Shown here one piece after another: positions 49,290 through 57,374 of a DNA stretch of 64,000 nucleotides. The notes under the pieces are model-generated. The model saw only the letters and a list, made by a program, of their open reading frames with translations, searched no databases and was not told where the DNA came from. Made by a program: the position numbers and the translations under genes. This DNA comes from an uncultured Acetatifactor sp. (GTDB taxonomy: Bacteria > Bacillota > Clostridia > Lachnospirales > Lachnospiraceae), in the NCBI GenBank assembly GCA_910579755.1, contig CAJTVB010000014.1, positions 1-64,000 on the forward strand, given 5' to 3'. The number at the start of each line of letters is the position of its first letter. Positions within the stretch are counted from its first letter, which is position 1.

Positions 49290-50645
49290 GTGAAGCGAAA
49301 ATTTAATATTTGGCAAAATATTTCCCCCATGAAGCTGATTCTGGGGGGTTATCTCCTTATTATACTGACCGGAACATTACTGCTGGCGCTGCCGGCGGCC
49401 ACGAAGGGACCGGGGGGCACGCCGCTTTCCGACTGCTTTTTTACGGCTACGTCCGCCACCTGTGTCACGGGGCTGATCCGCTTTGACACCTATACCCACT
49501 GGACACTGTTGGGCCAGCTGGTGATTCTTGGACTGATTCAGATCGGGGGCATCGGCTTTATGACGGTGGCTATTCTGGTGATGGTGTTCACCAGAAGAAA
49601 AATCGGACTGAGTCAGCGGTCTCTGATGCAGAATTCCATCTCCGCGCCCCAGATCGGAGGCATAGTGAAGATGGCCAAGTTTATTGCGCTGGGAACGGCG
49701 CTGATTGAGCTGACAGGAGCGGTGCTTCTCAGCTTTTCCTTCATCCCCAGATTTGGGTGGGCAAAGGGAATCTATTTTTCCGTTTTCCATGCGATTTCAG
49801 CTTTTTGCAATGCAGGCTTTGACCTGATGGGAGGGGTCACAGGAGAATGCTCTTCTCTGGTGGGAATGACGGGAAACTGGTATGTGTGCATGGTGATTAT
49901 GCTGCTGATTTTCATCGGAGGACTGGGCTTTTTTGTGTGGCATGATCTGGGCGCAAGAAGGTTTCGCTTCCGCTACCTGAACCTTCAGAGCAAAATGGTG
50001 CTGGCTGTAAGTGCAGGGCTGGTGATTGCAGGAACCCTGGCCATTCTGTTTCTGGAATGGGGTGGGCCGCTGTATGCGGAATTGTCCGGCGGTCAGCGGG
50101 TTCTGGCCAGCCTGTTCCAGTCCGTATCGGTGAGAACGGCCGGATTTAATACGGTGGATCTGGCGGGGATGACCGAAGGTGCTTTGTTTGTAATGATTTG
50201 CCTGATGATGATCGGAGGCTCCACCGGATCCACGGCGGGAGGCATCAAGACCACTACCTTCTGGATTCTGTGTATCAGTATTTTTGCCACCTTCCGAAGA
50301 AAAAAGAATATCGAGGTGTTCGGGCGCAGGATGGAAGAGGGAATTACCAGGACTGCTTCCTGTGTCTTTATGACCTATCTGCTGTTGTCTGTCACTGTTT
50401 CCGTGGTGATTTCCGCCGTGGAAAATATTCCTCTGCTGACGGCGCTGTTTGAATCTGTCTCCGCGGTGGCTACAGTGGGATTGACTCTGGGGATTACGCC
50501 CGGAGTGGGAATGGTATCCAAGCTGTTGCTGGCCTTTTTGATGCTGTGCGGGCGGGTGGGTTCCATCACCATGCTGCTGGCATTTTCCTCGGAGAAGAGG
50601 GTGACAAATTCCAGACTGCCTTTGGAAAAGGTACAGGTGGGATAA
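49290..50645 (+). CDS. ktrB: Potassium transporter membrane subunit KtrB/TrkH-like
   Basis: The 451-residue protein starts at GTG 49290 (no strong ribosome site; an alternative is ATG 49329). It has the four membrane-pore-membrane repeats of the superfamily, each with a selectivity loop: SATCVTGLIRFDT, SAFCNAGFDLMGG, SVRTAGFNTVDLAG and SAVATVGLTLGITP. GGSTGSTAGGIKTTTFWIL is a typical interhelical loop of KtrB/TrkH. With the RCK subunit encoded 53 bases downstream it forms a K+ uptake system of the Ktr type. Membrane topology and length are normal. The structured hairpin just upstream may govern its expression. Confidence 0.93.
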   Translation: MKRKFNIWQNISPMKLILGGYLLIILTGTLLLALPAATKGPGGTPLSDCFFTATSATCVTGLIRFDTYTHWTLLGQLVILGLIQIGGIGFMTVAILVMVFTRRKIGLSQRSLMQNSISAPQIGGIVKMAKFIALGTALIELTGAVLLSFSFIPRFGWAKGIYFSVFHAISAFCNAGFDLMGGVTGECSSLVGMTGNWYVCMVIMLLIFIGGLGFFVWHDLGARRFRFRYLNLQSKMVLAVSAGLVIAGTLAILFLEWGGPLYAELSGGQRVLASLFQSVSVRTAGFNTVDLAGMTEGALFVMICLMMIGGSTGSTAGGIKTTTFWILCISIFATFRRKKNIEVFGRRMEEGITRTASCVFMTYLLLSVTVSVVISAVENIPLLTALFESVSAVATVGLTLGITPGVGMVSKLLLAFLMLCGRVGSITMLLAFSSEKRVTNSRLPLEKVQVG

Positions 50646-50698
50646 TGAGGCGGGAGCTTTGAGCGATAGGTGTGCCGAAGCGGCACAGGGGGTATAGT

Positions 50699-51340
50699 AT
50701 GAAGTCTATTTTGATTATCGGACTGGGACGGTTCGGGCGTCATATGGCACAGACCTTTTTGGACAAGGGTCATGAAGTGCTGGCGGTGGATCACAGTGAG
50801 GACAGGGCGGATGCCGCCGTAGGCAGCATTCATCAGATCCTTATCGGGGATGCCACCGACGAGAGGTTTATGGAATCACTGGGGATCAGCAATTTTGATC
50901 TGGCGGTCATTGCCATCGGTGAGAATTTCCAGACGGTGCTGGAAATCACGGTGCTGCTCAAGGATTTGGGCTGTAAATACATTGTGGCCCGGGCTACCCG
51001 GGATGTTCATAAGAAGTTGCTTTTGCGGAACGGGGCGGACTACGTGTCCTATGCGGAGCGGGAGGTGGCCGAGCGTCTGGCCATCAAATTCGGAGCGGAT
51101 AATATATTCGATTATGTGGAGCTGACTCCGGAGATCGGGATCTATGAAATCGCGGCGCCCAGGGCCTGGCTGGGAAAAAGCATGGTGGAGCTGTCTATCC
51201 GCACCAAATATCATGTGAGCGTCCTGGCCACCAAGCGGCAGAACCAGATCTACCCTCTGCCTCACCCAAGTCATGTGTTCGCGGAAGAGGAAAGTATTAT
51301 GGTTATGGGAACGGCCAGAGACATTGAGGCGATTACGTGA
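50699..51340 (+). CDS. ktrA: Potassium uptake regulatory subunit KtrA (RCK)
   Basis: ATG 50699 follows GGGGGTATAGT and fits the family start better than in-frame codons upstream. The 213-residue RCK protein has a Rossmann N-domain (KSILIIGLGRFGRHMAQTFL, HEVLAVDHSEDRADAAV, ILIGDATDERFMESLGISNF, DLAVIAIGENFQ, the last binding nucleotide) and a C-terminal RCK_C domain (GKSMVELSIRTKYHVSVLAT, EEESIMVMGTARDIEAI). It gates KtrB in response to ATP/ADP and, in other Firmicutes, cyclic di-AMP bound by the C-domain. It follows ktrB in the same operon, and a bidirectional terminator comes after it. Confidence 0.93.
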   Translation: MKSILIIGLGRFGRHMAQTFLDKGHEVLAVDHSEDRADAAVGSIHQILIGDATDERFMESLGISNFDLAVIAIGENFQTVLEITVLLKDLGCKYIVARATRDVHKKLLLRNGADYVSYAEREVAERLAIKFGADNIFDYVELTPEIGIYEIAAPRAWLGKSMVELSIRTKYHVSVLATKRQNQIYPLPHPSHVFAEEESIMVMGTARDIEAIT

Positions 51341-51380
51341 ATAGTTACGAAATCTGAAAGTTCGGTTTTCAGAAAAATAA

Positions 51381-51413
51381 GGCGGTATCTTTCCCTTAAG
51401 GAAGGATACCGCC
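51381..51413. terminator. Bidirectional terminator between ktrA and uxaC
   Basis: GGCGGTATC-t-TTCC, loop CTTAA, GGAA-g-GATACCGCC: a symmetrical 13-bp stem between convergent genes. Confidence 0.75.
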
Positions 51414-51435
51414 CCTGCATTTTGATCCGGTGAGG

Positions 51436-52845
51436 TCAAATATCAAATTTAAAATAATTCTTTGCGTTGTAATAGGAAATGTTTTTAACAATTTCGGACA
51501 GGATTTCCATGTCTGCCGGAAATTCTCCGTTCTCCACCCAGCCGCCGATCAGATTGCAGAGGATACGCCGAAAATATTCATGCCTGGTATAGGACAGGAA
51601 GCTTCGGGAGTCTGTCAGCATGCCGATGAAGCCGGACAGGTTGCCCATATTGGCCAGGGATGTCATTTGCTCTTGAATGCCAGCCTTGTGATCGTTGAAC
51701 CACCAGGCGCTTCCCTGCTGGATCTTGGCCACGGCGGTGGAGTCTTGGAAACAGCCCAGGACCGTGCTGATGGACTGGTTATCGTTGGGATTTAAGCTGT
51801 ACAGAATGGTTCTGGGCAGCTCCTGGGTCAGGCACAGCGCGTTGAGGAAGTCTGCCGTCTGATTGGAGGGAGCATAGTTGTTGATACAGTCAAAGCCAGT
51901 GTCGGGACCCAGCTTTTCGTAGGCCAGCGTATTGTTGTCCCGTTTGCAGCCGTAATGGAGCTGCATGGCCCAGTCCAGCCTGTGGTATTCTCTGCCTGCA
52001 AAGAGCATGAAGGCAGTCTTGAACTTCATTTCTTCCTCATGGGATAGGATCATTCGGTTCAGGCGCTTCAGGAAGATGGCTTCCACCTCGTCCTCGGAGG
52101 CCGGGCAGTACATGACGTATTCCAGTCCATGGTCGGACAGACGGCATCCCATGGAGGCAAAGAATTCCATGCGCCGCTTCAGCGCTTCACGCAGAGCCCG
52201 GAAGGAAGAGACTTCGGGCAGGCCGGTGAGGGAGGCCAGCTGATCCAGATAATCCAGATAATCGGGCTTTTCGATGTTCATTGCCCGGTCAGGCCTCCAG
52301 GCGGGGAGTACCTTGACGTCAAAGCCGGGATCCTCCGCCAGCTTTTTGTGCCATTCCAGAGAATCAATGGGATCATCGGTGGTACAGATCAGAGTTACGT
52401 TGCTTTGCCGGATGAGATTGCGCACGCTCATAGAGGGCTGAGCCAGCTTTTCGTTGCAAAGCTTCCACACCTGGTCCGCCGTCTTCCGGTTCAGCACGCC
52501 GTTATATCCGAAGTAGCGCTGAAGCTCCAGATGACTCCAGTGAAAGAGGGGATTGCCAATGGCGCTTTCGAGGCAGCGGGCCCATGTGCAAAACTTGTCA
52601 TAGTCCGAGGCGTCTCCGGTGATATACTTTTCTTCTATGCCGCAGGAACGCATATAGCGCCACTTGTAATGATCGCCCCCCAGCCAGACCTGGGTAATGT
52701 TTTCAAACTGACGGTCTTCGGCGATCTCCCTGGGATTAATGTGGCAGTGGTAATCCAGTATGGGAGTAGTCTCCGCGTAATCATGAAACAGTCTGGCGGC
52801 TGTTTCCGTTTCCAGAAGAAAGTCTTTGTCTAAAAATGCCTTCAT
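51436..52845 (-). CDS. uxaC: Glucuronate/galacturonate isomerase
   Basis: The 469-residue protein has the uronate isomerase (amidohydrolase-superfamily TIM barrel) signatures: ETTPILDYHCHINPREIAED with the metal-binding H-x-H near residue 33, VWLGGDHYKWRYMRSCGIEE, HWSHLELQRYFGY, ICTTDDPIDSLEWHKKLA, then QLHYGCKRDNNT, and STVLGCFQDSTAVAKIQQGS. It converts glucuronate to fructuronate and galacturonate to tagaturonate, the first step of hexuronate breakdown. It is downstream of a LacI-type gene on the same strand (91 bases apart), while uxaB and uxaA lie 4.5 kb away on the other strand. Length and motifs are typical. Confidence 0.95.
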   Translation of the reverse strand: MKAFLDKDFLLETETAARLFHDYAETTPILDYHCHINPREIAEDRQFENITQVWLGGDHYKWRYMRSCGIEEKYITGDASDYDKFCTWARCLESAIGNPLFHWSHLELQRYFGYNGVLNRKTADQVWKLCNEKLAQPSMSVRNLIRQSNVTLICTTDDPIDSLEWHKKLAEDPGFDVKVLPAWRPDRAMNIEKPDYLDYLDQLASLTGLPEVSSFRALREALKRRMEFFASMGCRLSDHGLEYVMYCPASEDEVEAIFLKRLNRMILSHEEEMKFKTAFMLFAGREYHRLDWAMQLHYGCKRDNNTLAYEKLGPDTGFDCINNYAPSNQTADFLNALCLTQELPRTILYSLNPNDNQSISTVLGCFQDSTAVAKIQQGSAWWFNDHKAGIQEQMTSLANMGNLSGFIGMLTDSRSFLSYTRHEYFRRILCNLIGGWVENGEFPADMEILSEIVKNISYYNAKNYFKFDI

Positions 52846-52935
52846 GTTTTTCCTCCATTCAGAATAAACTTCGTTTTCATGGTTGCTATATAAGATAACC
52901 TGTGGGGAATCATACCGAATTAAGGCGGTATGCCC

Positions 52936-53940
52936 TCAACGCGTGGTGCCTCGGTGAATGAGCTCGCCGGAAAAAACCGTTCTTTTCGGCATTTCGTTTC
53001 CGGCCAGGACGCCCATGAGAGTGGTGACCAGATGATGGCAGAGGGCTTCCAGCTTTGTATCGATGCTGGTCAGTTCCGGGTCGCTGCAGCAGGAGAGCAT
53101 GGAATTGTTGCAGCCTGTCACGGAAAAATCCTCGGGAATTCTCAGCCCTGCCTGCTTGGCATATTTTACGGAGGCCAGAGCCAGAGAATCGTCGGAGGCA
53201 ATCACACCGTGAAAGCAAAGGCCCCTCTCCTGCAGATCCTTCAGGTGCTCCGTCATAGACAGGATGTCTTCCCGGGGACCGCTGTAACGGCAGATCAGGT
53301 CTTCATTCAGAAATCCTGCCTCTTCCATGGCGGCTCGAAATCCCGCCAGTTTTTTTTGTCCGCTGTAGGAGCCGGAGTTATAAAAATACAAAATATCCCT
53401 TATCCCTGTGCGAAGCATGTGACTGGCGGCCTCATACATGGATGAAAAATCGTCCGAAACAATGCTGTATACGTTGGGACGGTCCAGGACAGCGTTTAAA
53501 AGCATTACGGGAAGCCGAAGGGCGGCATCGGCAATGTAGCGGTTATCCTCGTCCCGGTCATGAACGAAATTGGAGCCCGTAAGTATGACCGCATCAACCT
53601 TTTTGCCGATCAGCAGGTTCATGGAAGCTGCCTTGGCCTCCAGCTCATAGCCGGTACAGCAGAGAATACTGTCATAGCCGTTGGCACGCAGCTTCTGTTC
53701 GATATAGTATACAGCCTTGGCCAGGTACAGGTCGGAGCTGTCCGCGCATAAAATGCCGATGGTTTTCATAGTGTTGAGCCCCAGCCCTCTGGCAAAGGCA
53801 TTGGGGGTATAGCCATATTTTTCCATGGCATCCATCACCTTGCGTCTGGTCTTCTCGCTCACGAGGCTGCTTCCGTTCAGCACCCGCGAGACGGTGGCGA
53901 TGGATACGCCGGCCTTTTCGGAAATGTCGTATATGGTCAT
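52936..53940 (-). CDS. LacI-family repressor of uronate genes (inferred)
   Basis: The 334-residue protein starts with the LacI HTH: TIYDISEKAGVSIATVSRVL followed by NGSSLVSEKTRRKVMDAMEK and YGYTPNAFARGL (about 1-50). The periplasmic-binding-protein-like ligand domain follows (KTIGILCADSSDLYLAKAVY, DAVILTGSNF, DILYFYNSGSYSGQKKLAGF, HGVIASDDSLALASVKYAKQ, SVTGCNNSM, TSIDTKLEAL). Proximity to uxaC and to uxaB/uxaA suggests control of uronate catabolism in response to a pathway intermediate. The likely operator is the palindrome at 57327-57348. No clear copy of that operator was seen before its own start or before uxaC. Confidence 0.88.
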   Translation of the reverse strand: MTIYDISEKAGVSIATVSRVLNGSSLVSEKTRRKVMDAMEKYGYTPNAFARGLGLNTMKTIGILCADSSDLYLAKAVYYIEQKLRANGYDSILCCTGYELEAKAASMNLLIGKKVDAVILTGSNFVHDRDEDNRYIADAALRLPVMLLNAVLDRPNVYSIVSDDFSSMYEAASHMLRTGIRDILYFYNSGSYSGQKKLAGFRAAMEEAGFLNEDLICRYSGPREDILSMTEHLKDLQERGLCFHGVIASDDSLALASVKYAKQAGLRIPEDFSVTGCNNSMLSCCSDPELTSIDTKLEALCHHLVTTLMGVLAGNEMPKRTVFSGELIHRGTTR

Positions 53941-54281
53941 AGACCGTCTGCCTCTCTGTACAATCCTTACAATTCCCGGTTTTCAGGGAATTAAACTACA
54001 AAAAAATTATATCCAACCGGGATTCCTTTTGCAAGATATTTTTTACAGTACAGGATTTAGGTTTCGCTCACGGCCGGAGGTGTTTTTGTGCGCTGTTTGC
54101 ACAAAAACCTGAGACAGCACGCGTTGGGCATCAAGTTGTTAACAACAGTGCGAATGTATAGTTGACATCTGTTCTCTGCTGTGTCACTATATTACCAGAC
54201 AATAATATTCAGCGTAGCAGCCAATATTGCTCAATATGTTTGGAACTGGTGAATATGAGCGCAGATTTGAGGTGACAAAAG
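53941..54281. other. Intergenic region with palindromes
   Basis: No gene in these 341 bases. Present are a dyad GTTTTTGTGC (54082-54091) / GCACAAAAAC (54099-54108) and the 12-bp palindrome GTTGTTAACAAC (54135-54146). TTGACA at about 54162 may be part of the promoter of the LytTR gene. Confidence 0.5.
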
Positions 54282-55025
54282 ATGATTCATATCGCCGTCT
54301 GTGATGACGATAAGGAAATGGGAAAATGTATGGGGAACTTGGCGGAGGATTGCTGCCGGAATCTGGGACAAATCTGCAAAAGCAGGCTGTTCACTGACGG
54401 AAATGCGCTTCTGTATGAGGCAGAGGACGGAGCGCACTTCGACCTTCTGCTGCTGGATATCGAGATGCCGGAGCTGGACGGCATGTCGCTGGCCACCGCA
54501 ATCCGCCGATTCCTCCCGGAGGTAACTGTCATCTTTGTGACATCTTATGGGAAATATGTGTATGAAGCCTTTAAGGTGCAGCCCTATCGTTACGTGATAA
54601 AGGGACAGATTCAGGAGATGCTGCCAGAGGCTGTGGGGGATGCAGTAAGGAAGATTCTGGACGAAGAGGGGAAATTCTATATCGCTGAGAACCAGTGGAC
54701 ATTGGAAAAGATTTATATACGGAATATCGTATACATATGGCACAAAGACAAATACGCATACATTGAAAAGCTTGACGGGACACAGACAAAGGTTCGAAAG
54801 ACGCTGCGCCAGGTATATGGGGAATTGCCGGAGGGAGATTTTGTATGGGCTGACAGGGGATGCATCATGGCTCTGGCGCAGATAGAAAGGATTACAAATG
54901 AGGAAATCTTTCTGAGAAACGGCGAGAAAAAGAATTTCGGCAGAGAGAAGATGACAGAGATTAAGGGGAAGCATCCATCACAGGCGTGCTGGGGGGGATG
55001 TGCTGATTCGGCAGACTACGGCTGA
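54282..55025 (+). CDS. LytTR-family response regulator (AgrA-like)
   Basis: The 247-residue protein has a receiver domain: acidic pocket IAVCDDDKEMGKCMGN, phosphoacceptor FDLLLLDIEMPELDGMSLAT, VIFVTSYGKYVYEAFKVQPY. A LytTR DNA-binding domain follows (TLEKIYIRNIVYIWHKDKYA, RKTLRQVYGELPEGDFVWAD, IMALAQIERITNEEIFLRNG). AgrA-like regulators work with a membrane GHKL kinase sensing a peptide. The C-terminus (HPSQACWGGCADSADYG) is unlike the family and overlaps the next short gene by 26 bases, so the end may be altered by the same event that truncated the kinase. The regulator looks functional but has no intact kinase partner nearby. Confidence 0.85.
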   Translation: MIHIAVCDDDKEMGKCMGNLAEDCCRNLGQICKSRLFTDGNALLYEAEDGAHFDLLLLDIEMPELDGMSLATAIRRFLPEVTVIFVTSYGKYVYEAFKVQPYRYVIKGQIQEMLPEAVGDAVRKILDEEGKFYIAENQWTLEKIYIRNIVYIWHKDKYAYIEKLDGTQTKVRKTLRQVYGELPEGDFVWADRGCIMALAQIERITNEEIFLRNGEKKNFGREKMTEIKGKHPSQACWGGCADSADYG

Positions 55026-55245
55026 GACGGGATGGATTCGGGTTATTTATCTGTGCATAGGTGCACCCATCTGGTATGGGTTGAACCGTCTGGTGTATGG
55101 ACTGCTGAAAAAGAAAAAGGTCAACACTGCCAGCTTGGGGTATCTTGCTTATTTGTCTGTGATAGGATTGATGGGCTTTACGAATATTATTTTACAAATG
55201 CTTTCTGGTTTTGATGTTCAAATTAATATAATATGGTATGCTTAG
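55000..55245 (+). pseudogene. AgrC-like sensor kinase, N-terminal fragment
   Basis: GTG 55000, preceded by a run of G, opens 81 residues with two transmembrane segments: WIRVIYLCIGAPIWYGLNRL and, after VYGLLKKKKVNTAS, LGYLAYLSVIGLMGFTNIIL. This resembles the N-terminal membrane part of GHKL (AgrC-type) kinases that pair with LytTR regulators. The rest, including the His and ATP-binding domains, is absent. The frame ends in FDVQINIIWYA, 12 bases before an AT-rich ABC transporter, so that insertion probably removed the kinase. Alternatively it could be a small independent membrane protein. Confidence 0.5.
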
Positions 55246-55257
55246 GGGAAAAGGCGA

Positions 55258-56028
55258 ATGAATGATAAAGTAATTAGTGTAAGAAATATACACAAAGAAT
55301 TTAAGCTGACACGTCAGCAAAAAAAGAAAATGGGCCTTGATAATGATAAAGTTATAGCAGTGGATAATATCTCTTTTGATATATATAAAGGGGAGATTTT
55401 ATGTATTTTGGGCACAAACGGGGCAGGAAAAACAACAACACTTCAAATGTTGGCTACATTATTGAAACCCAATTCGGGAGAAATATATTATGGAGACAAG
55501 AATTTATCTGTTAATATTGTGGAAATAAGAAAAAGAATTGCCTTTTTGACAACAGAATTACGGTTAGATGATGCTTTCTCGGCAAATTATCTTTATGATT
55601 TTTTTTCGTCTCTTTATGAAGTTCCCAAAGATATTGCAGTGGAGCGGAAGAAGAAAGTATTTAAAATGCTTGGTATAGACTTGTTTTCAGAAATTAAAGT
55701 TGGGAATTTGTCAACAGGGATGAAACAAAAAGTCTCTATTGCCATATCGCTTGTACATAATCCTGATATCCTGATTTTTGACGAGCCAACCAATGGGTTG
55801 GATATCCTGGCTACGAGGGATATCATTGATTTCCTTTTAAAAGAGAAAGAACGGGGCAAAACATTAATTGTATCTACTCATATTTTTGAGTTAGTAGATA
55901 AAATTGCCGACAGGGTTATCATGATTGATAATGGAAGAATAATTTATGAAGGTACATATGCTGATGCCCAAAAAGATGGAGGAATTGAAAAGAAATTTTT
56001 TGACCGGTATGATAAGGGGAGAATGTAA
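55258..56028 (+). CDS. natA: NatA-type ABC transporter ATPase
   Basis: The 256-residue ATPase starts at ATG 55258 behind GGGGAAAAGGCGA. Walker A is LGTNGAGKTTTLQML, the signature is VGNLSTGMKQKVSIAISLVH, Walker B ILIFDEPTNGLDILATRD, and the H-loop VSTHIFELVDKIADRVIM. The N-terminal EFKLTRQQKKKMGLDNDKVI insert and the pairing with an ABC-2 permease match the NatAB family of sodium (or small-molecule) exporters. The gene is markedly AT-rich compared with its neighbours, suggesting recent acquisition. It is followed by its permease after three bases. Confidence 0.85.
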   Translation: MNDKVISVRNIHKEFKLTRQQKKKMGLDNDKVIAVDNISFDIYKGEILCILGTNGAGKTTTLQMLATLLKPNSGEIYYGDKNLSVNIVEIRKRIAFLTTELRLDDAFSANYLYDFFSSLYEVPKDIAVERKKKVFKMLGIDLFSEIKVGNLSTGMKQKVSIAISLVHNPDILIFDEPTNGLDILATRDIIDFLLKEKERGKTLIVSTHIFELVDKIADRVIMIDNGRIIYEGTYADAQKDGGIEKKFFDRYDKGRM

Positions 56029-56031
56029 TAT

Positions 56032-57183
56032 ATGATAAGCATGGCGATAAAAATTGCGCTCAAGGAATTAAAAAAATATTGGGGAAATAAAAAGATAATA
56101 TTTTCTACATTATTATTACCTGGATTGGTTATTTTTATGGTTTACTCAATTCTTGGCATAATTTCTGAAAAACAAGCGAATAATGCGGAATTTAGCACTG
56201 TTTATCTGGTCGATGTGCCGGATTCCTTTGAAGAGAAGGTAATGCAGACACCGATATCTATCCAAAAAGCAGCCAGAGAAGAAAGTTCTGATATAAAACA
56301 GAGAATAATAGATCAAGATAAGAGCATACTGGTTATTTTTGACGAAATGTTTACAGAACAGGTTTTGATGGGGGATGAACCTAACGTGGAGGTGTATTAC
56401 AACTCCGTGGTTTCTTCGTCGGTTTTGTCTTATAACCAAGTCATACAATTATTATCAGATTATAAAGACGAATATTGCAGAAGTTTTACGATTAATCAGG
56501 ATAGTAATATTCATGATATTGTAAAAAATGAAGATCGTATGGGAAAAAATATTTCATCAATGCTGCCAATGCTGATTGTAACCTTGGTTTTTTCTGCATG
56601 TATGGCTGTGTCAGCAGAATCTTATGCAGGTGAAAAAGAGAGGAAAACTTTGGTCAAATTATTAGCGACACCGATAGATAGAAAGTCAATTGTTTTAGGC
56701 AAGTCATTATCACTTGGTATTTTAGCACTGGTTAGTGGTTTGTCAAGTTTTATCGGGGCAATTTTTTCATTGCCTAAATTATATGCATTTAAAGGGAAAA
56801 ATATTTTGGAGATATATCAAGGCGGGCATGTGGCATTAATTATTTTGGATATATTCTCGTTAGCTATTCTTTTGGTAACTATTATGTCTCTGATTTCGGC
56901 GAGGTCCAATACGGTAAAAGAGGCAACGACAACTCTGTCACCGTTTGGCGGCGTGGCAATGTTGATTGGGATGACAAGTATTATGCAATCAGAACCTGCC
57001 CAAAGCATATTATGTTATCTGGTCCCGATATATAACAATGTACAGGCCTTGTATGGAATCCTTATTTTTGATTTTTCAGGGCGTGATTACATTGTTATGA
57101 TTTGCATTAATTTATTTTATACAGCATTATTTGGGTACATTCTTGCAAATATGCTTTCTGACGAAAAAATTATGTATTCGTAA
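56032..57183 (+). CDS. natB: NatB-type ABC-2 permease
   Basis: The 383-residue protein has the NatB layout: one N-terminal helix (IIFSTLLLPGLVIFMVYSIL), an extracellular domain of about 150 residues, then five helices (SMLPMLIVTLVFSACMAVSA, SIVLGKSLSLGILALVSGLS, VALIILDIFSLAILLVTIMS, GGVAMLIGMTSIMQ, VMICINLFYTALFGYILANM). AYAGEKERKTLVKLLATPID-like sequence (SAESYAGEKERKTLVKLLAT) is diagnostic for this permease type. With NatA it exports Na+ or an antimicrobial compound. The A+T-rich codon use matches natA and contrasts with the surrounding uxa genes. Confidence 0.85.
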   Translation: MISMAIKIALKELKKYWGNKKIIFSTLLLPGLVIFMVYSILGIISEKQANNAEFSTVYLVDVPDSFEEKVMQTPISIQKAAREESSDIKQRIIDQDKSILVIFDEMFTEQVLMGDEPNVEVYYNSVVSSSVLSYNQVIQLLSDYKDEYCRSFTINQDSNIHDIVKNEDRMGKNISSMLPMLIVTLVFSACMAVSAESYAGEKERKTLVKLLATPIDRKSIVLGKSLSLGILALVSGLSSFIGAIFSLPKLYAFKGKNILEIYQGGHVALIILDIFSLAILLVTIMSLISARSNTVKEATTTLSPFGGVAMLIGMTSIMQSEPAQSILCYLVPIYNNVQALYGILIFDFSGRDYIVMICINLFYTALFGYILANMLSDEKIMYS

Positions 57184-57295
57184 AGAAATCGCATAACCCG
57201 ATACTGCCTGCGCCGGGCATCATGTTGCTTGAACGGCGAAGCCATGAAAAGTAATTAACGGATTTAGGGAATTGGACGGATAGGATTTTGGGGGC

Positions 57296-57348
57296 TTGAC
57301 AGAAAGGGGGAAGGGACGTAAAATGAAAAATGTAAGTGCTTACATTTT
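57296..57348 (+). promoter_or_regulatory. Promoter and LacI-type operator of uxaBA
   Basis: TTGACA (57296-57301), a 17-base spacer and TAAAAT (57319-57324) form a near-consensus promoter. AAAATGTAAG-TG-CTTACATTTT (57327-57348) is a near-perfect palindrome just after the -10, at the transcription start, with the TGTAA..TTACA core of LacI-family operators. A bound repressor would block initiation. uxaB starts 27 bases after it. Confidence 0.8.
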
Positions 57349-57374
57349 TCGGGCGGAATGCATGGAGGGTGAAT

